In this document: positions 1-9,086 of the stretch, one piece after another
How positions within the stretch are numbered: the first letter of the stretch is position 1
Layout of the letters: every line of letters begins with the position of its first letter
Assembly (NCBI RefSeq): GCF_029360725.1
Contig: NZ_JARKMY010000010.1
Span: forward strand, 966,432-1,030,431
Length of the DNA: 64,000 nt
Direction: 5' to 3'
Source of the DNA: Chryseolinea sp. H1M3-3
Lineage (GTDB): Bacteria > Bacteroidota > Bacteroidia > Cytophagales > Cyclobacteriaceae
Position numbers and translations under genes: made by a program
The notes under the pieces: generated by a model
The model's database searches: none
Told to the model about the DNA's origin: nothing
Seen by the model: the letters and a program-made list of their open reading frames with translations, nothing else

Positions 1-56
1 ATTCCAACGTATTTGAAGGAAGTATCTAACAACCGGTTTGTTCGAAGACTATTCAT
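1..56 (-). CDS. pstA: PstA phosphate ABC transporter permease, N-terminal fragment
   Basis: Only the first 18 codons lie in the window; the gene runs off the left edge. The ATG lies inside the end of pstC and the two genes overlap by 8 bases (ATGAATAG), the kind of overlap seen in translationally coupled pst operons. The predicted start reads MNSLRTNRLLDTSFKYVG. The identification as the second membrane subunit of the phosphate importer rests on position after pstS-pstC and on the open frame, not on a recognised domain, because too little is present. Confidence 0.6.
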   Translation of the reverse strand, partial: MNSLRTNRLLDTSFKYVG

Positions 57-927
57 ATTGTTCCTGATATTTCTTCTTCAACCTGTAACTGATATTGTTC
101 AGTAAAAACGTGAATACAAACAGTGAGATGCCAGCCGCAAAAATCGTTTTATATTCAAGTGACCCATGTTGCACGTCCCCAAGGCTCACCTGAACAATAT
201 ATGCAGTGATGGTCTCTACGGCGTCGCGCGGATCAAAAGTTAAGGTGGGCTGCTGGCCTGCTGCAATAGCAACAACCATCGTTTCACCGATGGCTCTTGA
301 AATCCCAAGAATGATGGATACCAAGATGCCTGAGGAGGCAGCTGGCACCACTACTTTAAAAGCAGTTTGAAAACGTGTGGCCCCCATACCGAATGATGCT
401 TCGCGTAAAGATTTTGGAACGGCTTGCAGTGCATCTTCGCTTAACGAAGAGATTAAAGGTATGATCATGATGCCCATCACAATACCCGCAGACAAAGCAT
501 TAAATGTAGATAGACCTGGAATAAATGATTGTAAAAATGGTGTAACTACCGTTAGTGCAAAAAAACCATACACAACGGTTGGGACAGCCGCGAGTGTTTC
601 CAAGGCGGGTTTGATTGATTTGCGAAATCCTTTTGGCGCATATTCGCTCAAGTAGACTGATATCGTTATGCCAAAAGGCAATGCTGTCAATAAAGCAATT
701 AACGTGGTTAGTATTGTACCCGATAGCAAAGGCAAAATACCGTAATGTTTATTCGTGAAAAGAGGAGTCCATTCAACATCGGTAAGAAAACTAAACAGGG
801 AAACCTCCTGAAAGAAACCCCACGATTCTGAGAGCAGTACATAAATGATGGCCAACGTGGTTAGCACGGTTACCAGACCGCTAAATGCCAGGCCACCTTC
901 TATGAGCCGTTCGGTTGATTTTTTCAC
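49..927 (-). CDS. pstC: Phosphate ABC transporter permease PstC
   Basis: This is the inner-membrane permease subunit of the high-affinity phosphate importer PstSCAB. The 292-residue product has about six hydrophobic segments. It carries the EAA-type cytoplasmic loop that contacts the ATPase, at about residues 175-200 (REASFGMGATRFQTAFKVV). Family-typical stretches such as PTVVYGFFAL and ISRAIGETMVVAIAAG are visible. The length matches ordinary PstC. It lies 35 bases after pstS on the same strand and overlaps pstA by 8 bases, so pstS-pstC-pstA is very probably one transcript. The ATPase gene pstB and phoU are not in the window. Confidence 0.96.
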   Translation of the reverse strand: MKKSTERLIEGGLAFSGLVTVLTTLAIIYVLLSESWGFFQEVSLFSFLTDVEWTPLFTNKHYGILPLLSGTILTTLIALLTALPFGITISVYLSEYAPKGFRKSIKPALETLAAVPTVVYGFFALTVVTPFLQSFIPGLSTFNALSAGIVMGIMIIPLISSLSEDALQAVPKSLREASFGMGATRFQTAFKVVVPAASSGILVSIILGISRAIGETMVVAIAAGQQPTLTFDPRDAVETITAYIVQVSLGDVQHGSLEYKTIFAAGISLFVFTFLLNNISYRLKKKYQEQYE

Positions 928-962
928 ACTTTATTTGCTTGCCTTAAATGATTACGAGCAGC

Positions 963-1898
963 TTATTTTATCGATGAAAATTTTTGAAGGGCTTGCTGAT
1001 AGTCTGCTTGCGGCAGAGGAACATAACCGACATCCGGCACAATAGTCGGCGCGTTTTCCAGATAAAAATCAATAAAAGCAGCCACTTCCGGACGTTTTGC
1101 TGAGGCATTACTTACATATAGAAAAACCGGGCGAGATAGTGGCGAATAAGTTCCATTGCTAATCGTTTCCGGGTCGGGCAACACGGGACCTTTACCGTTA
1201 TCAACACCTATCAATTTTAAACTCTCACTATTTTCGACAAAGTAAGCATATCCAAAAAATCCGATCGCATTCTTATCTCCCATTATACCCTGAACTAACA
1301 CATTGTCATCTTCACTTGCCGTGTAATCGCCGCGGCTGGACCCAGACTCGCCCACAACTACTTCTGTAAAATAATCATAAGTACCCGACGCTACACCGGG
1401 ACCATATAAACGAAACTCGTCGGCTGGCCATTCTGCGCGTATTTGATTCCATCGCGTAATTTTTCCCTGCGCTGCCGGTTCCCAAATTTTCTTCAACTCC
1501 TCAATTGTAATATTCTGAAGCCAGTTGTTTTCCTTATTAACAATTACAGCCAGCCCGTCATAAGCAATTTTTAAATCGGTAAATCCTAGGTTATTATCCT
1601 GACAGGTCTTGGCTTCCTGATCTTTTATTGGGCGAGATGCATTGTTAATGTCTATTTCTCCGCGTCCAAATTTCTTAAAACCTCCGCCGGTTCCCGAAAC
1701 CCCCACCGTCACCCGGATATCCGGCTGGTTAATCCTAAATTCTTCTGCAATTGCTTCAGTGATTGGATATACCGTGCTGGATCCGTCTATTTTAATTTCA
1801 CCTTCCAGCGATTCACTATTTTCTTTTGTGCCTTTAGAGCCGCATGCTGCAATAATTATGGCCAATGCTATCGACAGACACTTTATGATATGTTTCAT
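963..1898 (-). CDS. pstS: Phosphate-binding lipoprotein PstS
   Basis: This is the extracytoplasmic phosphate-binding protein that delivers phosphate to PstCA. The N-terminus is a lipoprotein signal with lipobox IIAAC (Cys at residue 19), so the mature protein should be membrane-anchored. The phosphate-binding family signatures [18 protein letters not shown] (about residues 37-54) and [23 protein letters not shown] are present. The length of 311 residues is normal for the single-domain form. It is the first gene of the minus-strand pst run and diverges from a porin gene. Four 11-bp-spaced TTAAA/T-like repeats lie just upstream and suggest control by phosphate limitation. Confidence 0.96.
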   Translation of the reverse strand: MKHIIKCLSIALAIIIAACGSKGTKENSESLEGEIKIDGSSTVYPITEAIAEEFRINQPDIRVTVGVSGTGGGFKKFGRGEIDINNASRPIKDQEAKTCQDNNLGFTDLKIAYDGLAVIVNKENNWLQNITIEELKKIWEPAAQGKITRWNQIRAEWPADEFRLYGPGVASGTYDYFTEVVVGESGSSRGDYTASEDDNVLVQGIMGDKNAIGFFGYAYFVENSESLKLIGVDNGKGPVLPDPETISNGTYSPLSRPVFLYVSNASAKRPEVAAFIDFYLENAPTIVPDVGYVPLPQADYQQALQKFSSIK

Positions 1899-1975
1899 AA
1901 CCCATTTTATTTTCGCAGCAAAGGTAAAGGGCTCCCTACGAGTGTATCTATTCCTAATATTAAGTTTGTGTTAAA

Positions 1976-2014
1976 TTAAACCTGGGTTAAATAATCGTTA
2001 ATTAATTATTACTT
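1976..2014. promoter_or_regulatory. Candidate Pho box: four direct repeats with an 11-bp period
   Basis: TTAAAC (1976), TTAAAT (1987), TTAATT (1998) and TTACTT (2009) are 6-base units each followed by a 5-base spacer, so the period is exactly 11 bases. That is the layout of PhoP boxes in Bacillus (TTAACA-type units with 5-base spacers) and of PhoB-family operators in general. The site sits in the 187-base gap between divergent pstS and a phosphate-selective-type porin, where such an operator would be expected. The region is AT-rich, so chance similarity of single units is possible; the phasing of four is the stronger evidence. Confidence 0.5.
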
Positions 2015-2085
2015 GTTTTACGGCCTAAACAAGTGTACACAAAAGGTACACGTACTTAACACAACGCTAACTAACCTGGCTAAAG

Positions 2086-3312
2086 ATGAACATGAGACTA
2101 GCAGTTAAAAGACTTGCTTCCGTTGCAATCGTTGTTTACATGTTTGCCGCTCAAAGTGTTGCTCAAGAACAGACTGAAATAAAACAGGAACTCCCCAAGA
2201 AATGGTTCGACACGTTTACAATTCGTGGATATGTTCAAGCACGCTATAACAGATTATTGGAAACAAATCCAGATTTAAAATGCGAGCAATGTGATAGAAG
2301 CTGGGGTAGAAACGGCGGTTTCTTTCTGAGACGCGTACGTATTATTTTTTATGGACAAATCAGCAAGCGGATTTATTACTATATCCAGCCCGACTTTGCT
2401 AGCTCCGCATCTTCTACAGGTCTCAATTTTGGCCAATTACGCGACGCATACTTCGACCTGGGCCTAGATGAGAAAAATGAATTTCGGATCCGGTTAGGTC
2501 AAAGTAAAGTGCCTTTTGGTTTTGAAAACATGCAATCCAGTCAGAATCGTTTGCCGTTAGACAGAAATGATGCGTTGAACAGTGCTTTGAGTAACGAGCG
2601 GGATATGGGTGGATTTTTCTATTGGGCACCGGAAGGGAAACGCAAACTACTTTCAGATCTTGTTAGAGATGGCTTGAAAGGTTCGGGCGATTACGGTGTT
2701 TTTGCTTTTGGCGCATTTAATGGCCAGACAGCAAACAAATCTGATTTGAATAATCAAGTTCATGTCGTAGCCAGGTTCAGCTATCCATTGGAAATCGGTA
2801 ACCAAATAATTGAACCCGGCATCCAGGGTTATACCGGTAAGTATGTAATAGCAAAGGATCAGCTTTCAAGTGGTATCAAGACCAATACGGATTTAAATTA
2901 TACCGATCAGCGTGCAGCCCTTTCGTTCATTCTTTATCCCAAACCCTTTGGTATCCAGGCGGAATATAACATCGGTAAAGGGCCAGAATTCAACAAAGCA
3001 ACAGATTCGATTGAAGTAAAAAGCCTCCATGGAGGATATGCCACGTTATCGTATATAATAAAGACAAAAAAAGAGCAGTTCTTTATACCCTTTACACGCT
3101 TTCAATATTACGATGGAGGTAAGAAGCATGAACTGGATGCCCGTAGTTATAATGTTCGCGAATTTGAAATAGGCGTAGAATGGCAACCCGTAAAACAGTT
3201 TGAGCTTGTAGCGATGTATACGATTTCCTCCCGCCGGTTTGAAGATTTCATAAAGCAAGAGAATTTCCAGAAAGGCAACTTACTAAGACTGCAAGCACAA
3301 ATTAATTTCTGA
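2086..3312 (+). CDS. Phosphate-selective porin O/P family outer-membrane protein
   Basis: The 408-residue product is a secreted beta-barrel of the OprP/OprO-like porin family. A signal peptide covers about residues 1-27 (ends QSVAQ). The sequence then alternates in the manner of beta strands, with family-like stretches such as FLRRVRIIFYGQISKRIYYY and RIRLGQSKVPFGFENMQSS, and it ends in phenylalanine as outer-membrane barrels usually do. An unusual CxxC pair (Cys66 and Cys69) lies in an early loop. It diverges from pstS across a putative Pho box, which supports a role in passage of phosphate across the outer membrane. Substrate choice is inferred from context only, because this family also includes less selective porins. 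Confidence 0.85.
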   Translation: MNMRLAVKRLASVAIVVYMFAAQSVAQEQTEIKQELPKKWFDTFTIRGYVQARYNRLLETNPDLKCEQCDRSWGRNGGFFLRRVRIIFYGQISKRIYYYIQPDFASSASSTGLNFGQLRDAYFDLGLDEKNEFRIRLGQSKVPFGFENMQSSQNRLPLDRNDALNSALSNERDMGGFFYWAPEGKRKLLSDLVRDGLKGSGDYGVFAFGAFNGQTANKSDLNNQVHVVARFSYPLEIGNQIIEPGIQGYTGKYVIAKDQLSSGIKTNTDLNYTDQRAALSFILYPKPFGIQAEYNIGKGPEFNKATDSIEVKSLHGGYATLSYIIKTKKEQFFIPFTRFQYYDGGKKHELDARSYNVREFEIGVEWQPVKQFELVAMYTISSRRFEDFIKQENFQKGNLLRLQAQINF

Positions 3313-3351
3313 TACCTGTCAGTTTAATTCTGGATCTTCAGGCTTCACAAA

Positions 3352-4932
3352 CTAAAATTTATCAGCACTGGCGGATTCGAATGACATTTTGTAGCGCTCA
3401 GGCACAGCGTTAGAAACCATAGAATTAGGAGCGATTGACGGATAAATCTCCTCTAAGGTCTTTACATCATTCATAAAAACCCTCCGGCTAATCTGGTGTC
3501 GGTTCAATTTTCCAGGGCTGTCGATGCCTGCTGCTGCCATGAGTTCAACAAAACTTTCAATAGTATTCTTATGATAGTTTGCTACTCTTACCTTTTTATC
3601 ATCCACTACTAGTCCATCAACCAAAGCAGGGTCTTGTGTAGCAACGCCCGCAGGACACGTATTCTTGTTACATTCCAATGCCTGGATACATCCTAATGCC
3701 ATCATCATCGCGCGGGCGCTATTGCACATGTCGGCCCCGAGCGCAATTGCCCTGAGGATTTGAAAACCTGTTAAAATTTTCCCCGATGCGGCCACTTTGA
3801 TCTGATGACGTATGCCAAAGCCCTTTAACATATTATCAACAAAGGCGAGACCGTCAAGTAATGGCATGCCAACAAAATTGGAAAACTCTGGAGGTGCTGC
3901 CCCAGTACCACCTTCACCGCCATCGACGGTTATGAAATCGGGATACAAATTCAGCTCAATCATAGCTTTGCAAACTGAAATAAACTCACTTTTACGTCCG
4001 ATGCAAAGCTTAAAACCAACCGGCTTTCCTCCCGATAATTCGCGTAGCTCTTGAACAAATTGTATCAGTTCTTTCGGCGTTGAAAATGCACTATGAAAAG
4101 GAGGTGAAAATACTGTCGTACCAGGTTTTACAAGGCGTATCGCTGCAACCTCGGACGTATTTTTCTTTGCGGGTAAAATACCACCATGTCCTGGCTTTGC
4201 TCCTTGCGATAATTTTAGTTCAATCATTTTTACTTCGGGGCGACTTGCATTTTTTCTAAATGCTTCTGGTGAAAATTTTCCTTCCTCATCACGTGCCCCA
4301 AAATATCCAGTTCCAATTTGCCAAATAATATCTCCCCCTTGTTTAAGATGATAGGGGCTTAATCCACCTTCACCAGTATTGTGCGCAAATGAGCCAATCT
4401 TAGCTCCTGCATTTAAAGCTTCAACGGCATGGCTACTCAAAGAACCAAAGCTCATCGCCGATACATTCAGGATGCTGGCGCTATATGGTTGCTTACAGTC
4501 TTTACTTCCGACCAAAACCCGTGGATGATGGTCTACCGCATGAAAATCTAACGGAACAATGGAATGGCTCATCCATTCATAACCTTCGGCATACACGTCA
4601 AGCTGCGTTCCGAAAGGTGTGGTATCAATTTGTTTTTTGGCGCGTTGGTAAATTACGGAACGGTCGTTTCTGTTAATCGGAGCGCCGTCCGTATCATTTT
4701 CAACGAAATATTGCTGGATTTTAGGACGTAAATCTTCAAACACATATCGCAATCTCCCGAGTAATGGAAAGTTTCTTTTGATAGATTGCTTAGTCTGAAC
4801 CATATCGGCGACACCCATATAAATGAAGGGTGAAACGACGGCTAACAAAAGCACTGCCCAACGCCAAAAAAATGCCCATACTAAAATGGCAAGCACTACG
4901 GCGATGCTCGCGATAACAAAACCTTTTCTCAT
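3352..4932 (-). CDS. FMN-binding glutamate synthase family protein
   Basis: The 526-residue protein corresponds to the FMN/synthase domain of glutamate synthase GltB, without the amidotransferase and GXGXG domains. Two N-terminal hydrophobic stretches (residues about 1-45) suggest membrane attachment. The core contains GEGGLSPYHLKQGGDIIWQ, KPGHGGILPAKK and DGGEGGTGAAPPEF. A C-x5-C-x4-C arrangement (CIQALECNKNTC, before PAGVATQDP) matches the 3Fe-4S ligands of GltB. No GltD-like partner lies nearby. Proteins of this stand-alone type are common in Bacteroidota, and their in vivo reaction is not well settled. The porin converges on it from the left with a 39-base gap. Confidence 0.88.
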   Translation of the reverse strand: MRKGFVIASIAVVLAILVWAFFWRWAVLLLAVVSPFIYMGVADMVQTKQSIKRNFPLLGRLRYVFEDLRPKIQQYFVENDTDGAPINRNDRSVIYQRAKKQIDTTPFGTQLDVYAEGYEWMSHSIVPLDFHAVDHHPRVLVGSKDCKQPYSASILNVSAMSFGSLSSHAVEALNAGAKIGSFAHNTGEGGLSPYHLKQGGDIIWQIGTGYFGARDEEGKFSPEAFRKNASRPEVKMIELKLSQGAKPGHGGILPAKKNTSEVAAIRLVKPGTTVFSPPFHSAFSTPKELIQFVQELRELSGGKPVGFKLCIGRKSEFISVCKAMIELNLYPDFITVDGGEGGTGAAPPEFSNFVGMPLLDGLAFVDNMLKGFGIRHQIKVAASGKILTGFQILRAIALGADMCNSARAMMMALGCIQALECNKNTCPAGVATQDPALVDGLVVDDKKVRVANYHKNTIESFVELMAAAGIDSPGKLNRHQISRRVFMNDVKTLEEIYPSIAPNSMVSNAVPERYKMSFESASADKF

Positions 4933-4951
4933 AATGGTTTAAGGATGATAC

Positions 4952-4978
4952 CAAATATAAGAAATTGAATAAACCACA
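4952..4978 (-). promoter_or_regulatory. Candidate Bacteroidota promoter for the GltS-like gene
   Basis: On the minus strand a TATATTTG sequence (4959-4952) fits the -7 box TAnnTTTG. A TTG (4978-4976) lies 16 bases upstream of it, close to the usual spacing of the -33 element. The box ends 19 bases before the ATG of the glutamate-synthase-like gene. The prediction is from sequence only. Confidence 0.45.
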
Positions 4979-5028
4979 AGGCACCAGCCAGATGAGAAAT
5001 GCGATCCTCCCTCAGCCATGTAAGTTTT

Positions 5029-6903
5029 TTAATTGTAGAGAATAAAAGATGGAGCCTTTACAAACCGTCCGCTGTACTTTATACGCAAATTAGTAGTAAC
5101 ACCAACTTTGAATCGCGATATGTCCTCCACAACATGTGGATAATAGAAGAACTTAAATTCAACAGTGCCAAAAACCAGATTTTCATTCCTCGTTCGCACC
5201 CCTGAGCCGATTCCAAAAAAAGGTTTATCGTAAAATATATTTCTATTTCTGGGAGCTATGATTGCAACATCGGCGAAGACCAAGGGCGCCAGTCTAAATC
5301 CTAAAATTTTCCAAGGGGAATAAAGCACCAGTTCATAGCGCGCATGCAGACGTTTAGTGCCTAGAACACTATCGGCAACAAAGCCTTCGAGCCCAAAACT
5401 TGAATTAATATCTAACAGCGTATTCGTACGTTGATTAAACACATATGTAAAATCCAGATCTGCTGATTGCCTGATTAGAAATTTTTTATAGTGCTTGATT
5501 TTACTAAATAACTTACCGGAAAGCAGCAAGGTTGCATCTTCCCATCTCCCTTGGTAAGGGAAACCTCCGACCCGAAACGAAAGGGTGTAGAAGTTACCAC
5601 CTGCATGCACAAAAGATTTTTCAGCGTCTACGCCGATATAAGCCCGTTTAAGGTCCAACAGATTTTGCCAACCCGCCAGGATTGACATTGTATGCCCATA
5701 GGGAACGTCCTCGGTTCGTCCAAACCCGTATACAAACTGTGTTTTATAAAACTCTTGCTTGAAAAACGTAAATGCGCCTAGCCAATACGTGCGACTGTTG
5801 AAAGCAGGATTTAATGAGTCTTGCGTTTGAACCGGTTTTTTCGAGAAATGCTGCTGAAAAATCCTCGCGCTAACAAAGTGCCGGCTTCTGTCTCCGCGAT
5901 TTTGCCGAGCCCCGATATTATAGCCCAGCCACAGATCATTGATTTCGTAACGATAGTTTCTAAAAACAGACTCTTCCAGTTGATAAAAATTCTTTGACCA
6001 GTTGCGACTAAATTCAAGTCCGCCAGCCAGCCGAGAATAAGGTGACACAAGCGGTCGTTCGAGATTCAGGTAATAAGCAGATTCCTCCTCATTTCCATAA
6101 CTACTTCCTGTATTCAGCTGCGTGTATCCAGCCGTAACGTTGATCAAGCTCCCGGCCAGGCTGCTCTTTCGATAGTAAAGCTCATAGCCAAAGTTTGGAT
6201 TCCGGTCTTGATCATAGTGCCCATTGAATTGTAACCGCTGCCCCCAACCCATAAAATTCGCATCATAAATTTTGAACTTCGTTTCGTTAACACCGCGGGG
6301 GTTAAAACTGCCGCCAATACTGAAAACGTCGCGGGTAACCACAAGAACATCTACCGAATCTTGGGTACTCAAAAGAGGCACTACGATAATGCGGGCGTCA
6401 ACAATAAAATCAAGATCACGGATATAACGCTCGTTATCCGCTAGCAGATAAGCATTCAACGGTTTTTTCTCCTTAAAAAACACATGGTCGCGTATAACCC
6501 ATTCTTTGGATGTGTTATGCAACGTATTACCAATCTTCACCAACCTATTTCTCATATTTTGGGTCGTATCAGTAATGCTTCTCTCGAAGTCTATATGATT
6601 GATCAATACTTGGCGAATGATTTTTCCTTCAAAGGGTAGGAACGCTTCTTCACTTCGGATAGTAAGAATATCTTGGCCTTCTGGCTCTTGTTTTCGGGTA
6701 ACGCCTTTAAGAATCTCCTGGGTTAATTTGGTGTCCTTTACCGCGTCGATAATTCTGTTAGTCGTATCGATTTTGATTATTTCTATGGTATCACCTTGGA
6801 CACCGACACTATCTTTTCCTTCTTTTTCCTGGGCAAATGAGGCCTGAATGACAACATAAAAAAATATTGCCAATGCTGTCCAGAATCTTTTCCAGTAGAC
6901 CAT
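5029..6903 (-). CDS. Outer-membrane beta-barrel protein, Omp85/surface-antigen-like
   Basis: The 624-residue product has a signal peptide (residues 1-24, ending ASFAQ). Next comes a low-complexity region, then a section at about residues 85-175 that resembles a POTRA-like domain (IRQVLINHIDFERSITDTTQ; RYIRDLDFIVDARIIVVPL; DSVDVLVVTRDVFSIG). The last 450 residues are rich in alternating aromatic strands. This is the general build of Omp85/TamA-like proteins, but only one or two POTRA-like units are present and the C-terminus (PSFILYN) is not the classical terminal-Phe strand. Function is unknown; assembly or export across the outer membrane is the plausible class. It follows nfu on the same strand but is separated from it by a strong terminator. 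Confidence 0.7.
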   Translation of the reverse strand: MVYWKRFWTALAIFFYVVIQASFAQEKEGKDSVGVQGDTIEIIKIDTTNRIIDAVKDTKLTQEILKGVTRKQEPEGQDILTIRSEEAFLPFEGKIIRQVLINHIDFERSITDTTQNMRNRLVKIGNTLHNTSKEWVIRDHVFFKEKKPLNAYLLADNERYIRDLDFIVDARIIVVPLLSTQDSVDVLVVTRDVFSIGGSFNPRGVNETKFKIYDANFMGWGQRLQFNGHYDQDRNPNFGYELYYRKSSLAGSLINVTAGYTQLNTGSSYGNEEESAYYLNLERPLVSPYSRLAGGLEFSRNWSKNFYQLEESVFRNYRYEINDLWLGYNIGARQNRGDRSRHFVSARIFQQHFSKKPVQTQDSLNPAFNSRTYWLGAFTFFKQEFYKTQFVYGFGRTEDVPYGHTMSILAGWQNLLDLKRAYIGVDAEKSFVHAGGNFYTLSFRVGGFPYQGRWEDATLLLSGKLFSKIKHYKKFLIRQSADLDFTYVFNQRTNTLLDINSSFGLEGFVADSVLGTKRLHARYELVLYSPWKILGFRLAPLVFADVAIIAPRNRNIFYDKPFFGIGSGVRTRNENLVFGTVEFKFFYYPHVVEDISRFKVGVTTNLRIKYSGRFVKAPSFILYN

Positions 6904-6943
6904 TTTACTAAACCCGCGATAATGCCGTGCGCTGCTAATAGAA

Positions 6944-6965
6944 AAACCCCGCGAGGGCGGGGTTA
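6944..6965 (-). terminator. Rho-independent terminator after nfu
   Basis: AACCCCGC (6945-6952) and GCGGGGTT (6957-6964) form a GC-rich 8-bp stem with a 4-base loop. On the minus strand it is followed by a T run (TTTTTC). It lies 14 bases past the nfu stop codon and separates nfu from the outer-membrane protein gene. Confidence 0.85.
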
Positions 6966-6978
6966 GTTATACTTATTG

Positions 6979-7563
6979 TTAAGAATTTAGGGCTTCAACC
7001 GATTTAACTTCACCCGGCATCATCCGAGTAAATAAATTCTCGATGCCTGCCTTTAACGTGATCATGGAAGATGGACAACCGCTGCAGGAGCCTTGTAGCT
7101 TAACTTTCACGATACCATCCTGAAAAGAATGGTAAGTGATAGCGCCGCCATCTTGCTCTACTGCAGGCCTGATATATTCCTCTAGAATGGTTTTAATCTT
7201 TTTGATGGCTTCGGTTTCTTCTTCAACCGGCATTGTCTCGCCCTCGTCTTTAATATCGATGATAAGTTTTCCTGACTCGAGATATTTTTTGATATAGTCT
7301 TTGAGTGTATTTTGAATTTCAATCCACTCCAGATCTTCTTTCTTCGTAACAGTTACAAAATTGCCGGCAAAGAAAACGCGCTCTACAAAAGGAAAAGTGA
7401 ACAATTCCTTAGCCAATGGTGATATGGACGTACTCTCTGCGTCTGGAAAATCAAAACTTAACCCGTCCGGCACGAGCATATCGTTTACAACAAACTTGAG
7501 AGAATTCGGATTGGGGTTTGACTCCAGGTAAATGTGTATATTTTTTGGAACAGCTTGTAACAT
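6979..7563 (-). CDS. NifU/Nfu-type Fe-S cluster scaffold protein
   Basis: The 194-residue protein delivers or carries Fe-S clusters to apoproteins. It has an N-terminal Nfu_N domain (about residues 7-95, beginning IHIYLESNPNPNSLKFVV) and a C-terminal NifU-like domain (about 115-190). The latter carries the cluster-binding CxxC at Cys160 and Cys163 (GSCSGCPSS). This domain order is like eukaryotic NFU1 and Bacteroidota Nfu. Several window products need Fe-S clusters (QueG, the GltS-like protein). It ends at a strong terminator and looks monocistronic. Confidence 0.93.
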   Translation of the reverse strand: MLQAVPKNIHIYLESNPNPNSLKFVVNDMLVPDGLSFDFPDAESTSISPLAKELFTFPFVERVFFAGNFVTVTKKEDLEWIEIQNTLKDYIKKYLESGKLIIDIKDEGETMPVEEETEAIKKIKTILEEYIRPAVEQDGGAITYHSFQDGIVKVKLQGSCSGCPSSMITLKAGIENLFTRMMPGEVKSVEALNS

Positions 7564-7697
7564 ATCAGTTGGCTTTAACTTGTTAGAACAAAATTAAAGA
7601 ATTTAAGTTCGTGAAGCTTAGCGCGTACCAAATGCGGGGCAAGAATCAAGACTTTTTTTATATTGCTTGAAAAGTACTGTCCCAAAATTACGAAATC

Positions 7698-9071
7698 TTG
7701 ACTCAAAAAAGGATTATTCAAATCATTCTTGTCCTTCTATCGATTGCGACATTTGTACATTTATTCCATTACTATGGTGGTCTTCAGTTTCCGCAGGAGC
7801 TTTTAATCGGAATCCGCTGGGTGGCGTGGGCTTTTGTTATTCTTTATGCCATTAACAAAAAATCCCTGACAACCTGGATTCTTGTCAGTATGATCATCGG
7901 GATTGAGATTGGGCTGAACTTTCCAGACTTTGCGCAAAACCTTTCAGTATTAAGTAAAATATTTCTACGGCTAATCAAGACGATTATAGCGCCAATCCTT
8001 TTTGCAACGCTGGTGGTGGGTATCGCAGGACATTCCAACCTTAAGCAGGTGGGGAGAATGGGGTGGAAATCCATTTTGTATTTTGAAGTAGTAACAACGC
8101 TTGCTCTTGTAATAGGAATTATCGCAATTAACATTACTAAAGCTGGTGCCGGTATTATCCTTCCCGAAGGATTTAGTCAGGATTTACCGGAAGCGAAGGC
8201 TCAAGGGTGGCAAGACGTCATCCTGCATGTCTTTCCCGAAAATTTTATCAAATCAATTTATCATGGGGATGTATTACCCATTGTGCTTTTTAGCGTCACA
8301 TTTGGAATTTCATTAGCGCTTTTATCTGAGCAAAAGAAGAAACCAATTTTAGATTTTACTGAAAGCCTGGCCGAAACGATGTTTAAATTCACCAACATCA
8401 TTATGCATTTTGCGCCTTTTGGCGTCGGAGCTGCCATCGCTGTAACAGTCGGTCATCTGGGAATAGACATACTTACTTCCTTACTAAAATTGCTGTTTAC
8501 ATTATACGGAGCGTTACTTTTATTTTTATTTGGTGTACTGTTACCCATCGCCCTATTGGTCAAAGTTCCTATTCGAAAGTTTTTTCGTGCCATCTCGGAA
8601 CCTGTCTCCATTGCTTTTGCTACAACAAGTTCGGAGTCTGCTCTTCCAAAAGCGATGGAGAATATGGAAAAATTGGGCGTGCCTCGAAAGATCGTTTCAT
8701 TTGTTCTTCCTACAGGCTATACTTTTAACTTAGATGGCAGTACACTATATCTCTCGTTAGCTTCAGTCTTCGTGGCACAAGCTGCCAACATTGACTTATC
8801 TATTGGTGACCAGGTTCTGATGGTGTTTACATTAATGCTAACCAGCAAAGGCGTGGCAGGCGTACCGCGTGCCACCTTAGTCATCTTGTTAGGCACTGCG
8901 GCGTCTTTTGGGTTACCCCTCTGGCCGATTATGGCAATTCTCGGAATAGATGAATTGATGGATATGGCACGGACCTCGGTCAATGTGATCGGAAATTGCC
9001 TAGCCACAATCATCATCGCTAAATGGGAGGGCGAGTATAAGGAACCTGAGGGTGAGTTGAATTTTGATTAA
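7698..9071 (+). CDS. Dicarboxylate/amino acid:cation symporter (DAACS family)
   Basis: The 457-residue membrane protein belongs to the GltP/DctA family of Na+ or H+ coupled transporters of glutamate, aspartate or C4-dicarboxylates. Key family signatures are visible: the HP1-type serine-rich motif (FATTSSESALPKAME) and FVLPTGYTFNLDGSTLY with the conserved Asn/Asp of transmembrane segment 7, followed by the HP2 region (TSKGVAGVPRATLV). An N-terminal extension of about 60 residues adds two hydrophobic segments before the usual core. The start is TTG (7698); no in-frame ATG lies near. It converges on aroC with a 15-base gap. The exact substrate cannot be read from sequence. Confidence 0.93.
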   Translation: MTQKRIIQIILVLLSIATFVHLFHYYGGLQFPQELLIGIRWVAWAFVILYAINKKSLTTWILVSMIIGIEIGLNFPDFAQNLSVLSKIFLRLIKTIIAPILFATLVVGIAGHSNLKQVGRMGWKSILYFEVVTTLALVIGIIAINITKAGAGIILPEGFSQDLPEAKAQGWQDVILHVFPENFIKSIYHGDVLPIVLFSVTFGISLALLSEQKKKPILDFTESLAETMFKFTNIIMHFAPFGVGAAIAVTVGHLGIDILTSLLKLLFTLYGALLLFLFGVLLPIALLVKVPIRKFFRAISEPVSIAFATTSSESALPKAMENMEKLGVPRKIVSFVLPTGYTFNLDGSTLYLSLASVFVAQAANIDLSIGDQVLMVFTLMLTSKGVAGVPRATLVILLGTAASFGLPLWPIMAILGIDELMDMARTSVNVIGNCLATIIIAKWEGEYKEPEGELNFD

Positions 9072-9086
9072 CTCCCGCCGATGGGC

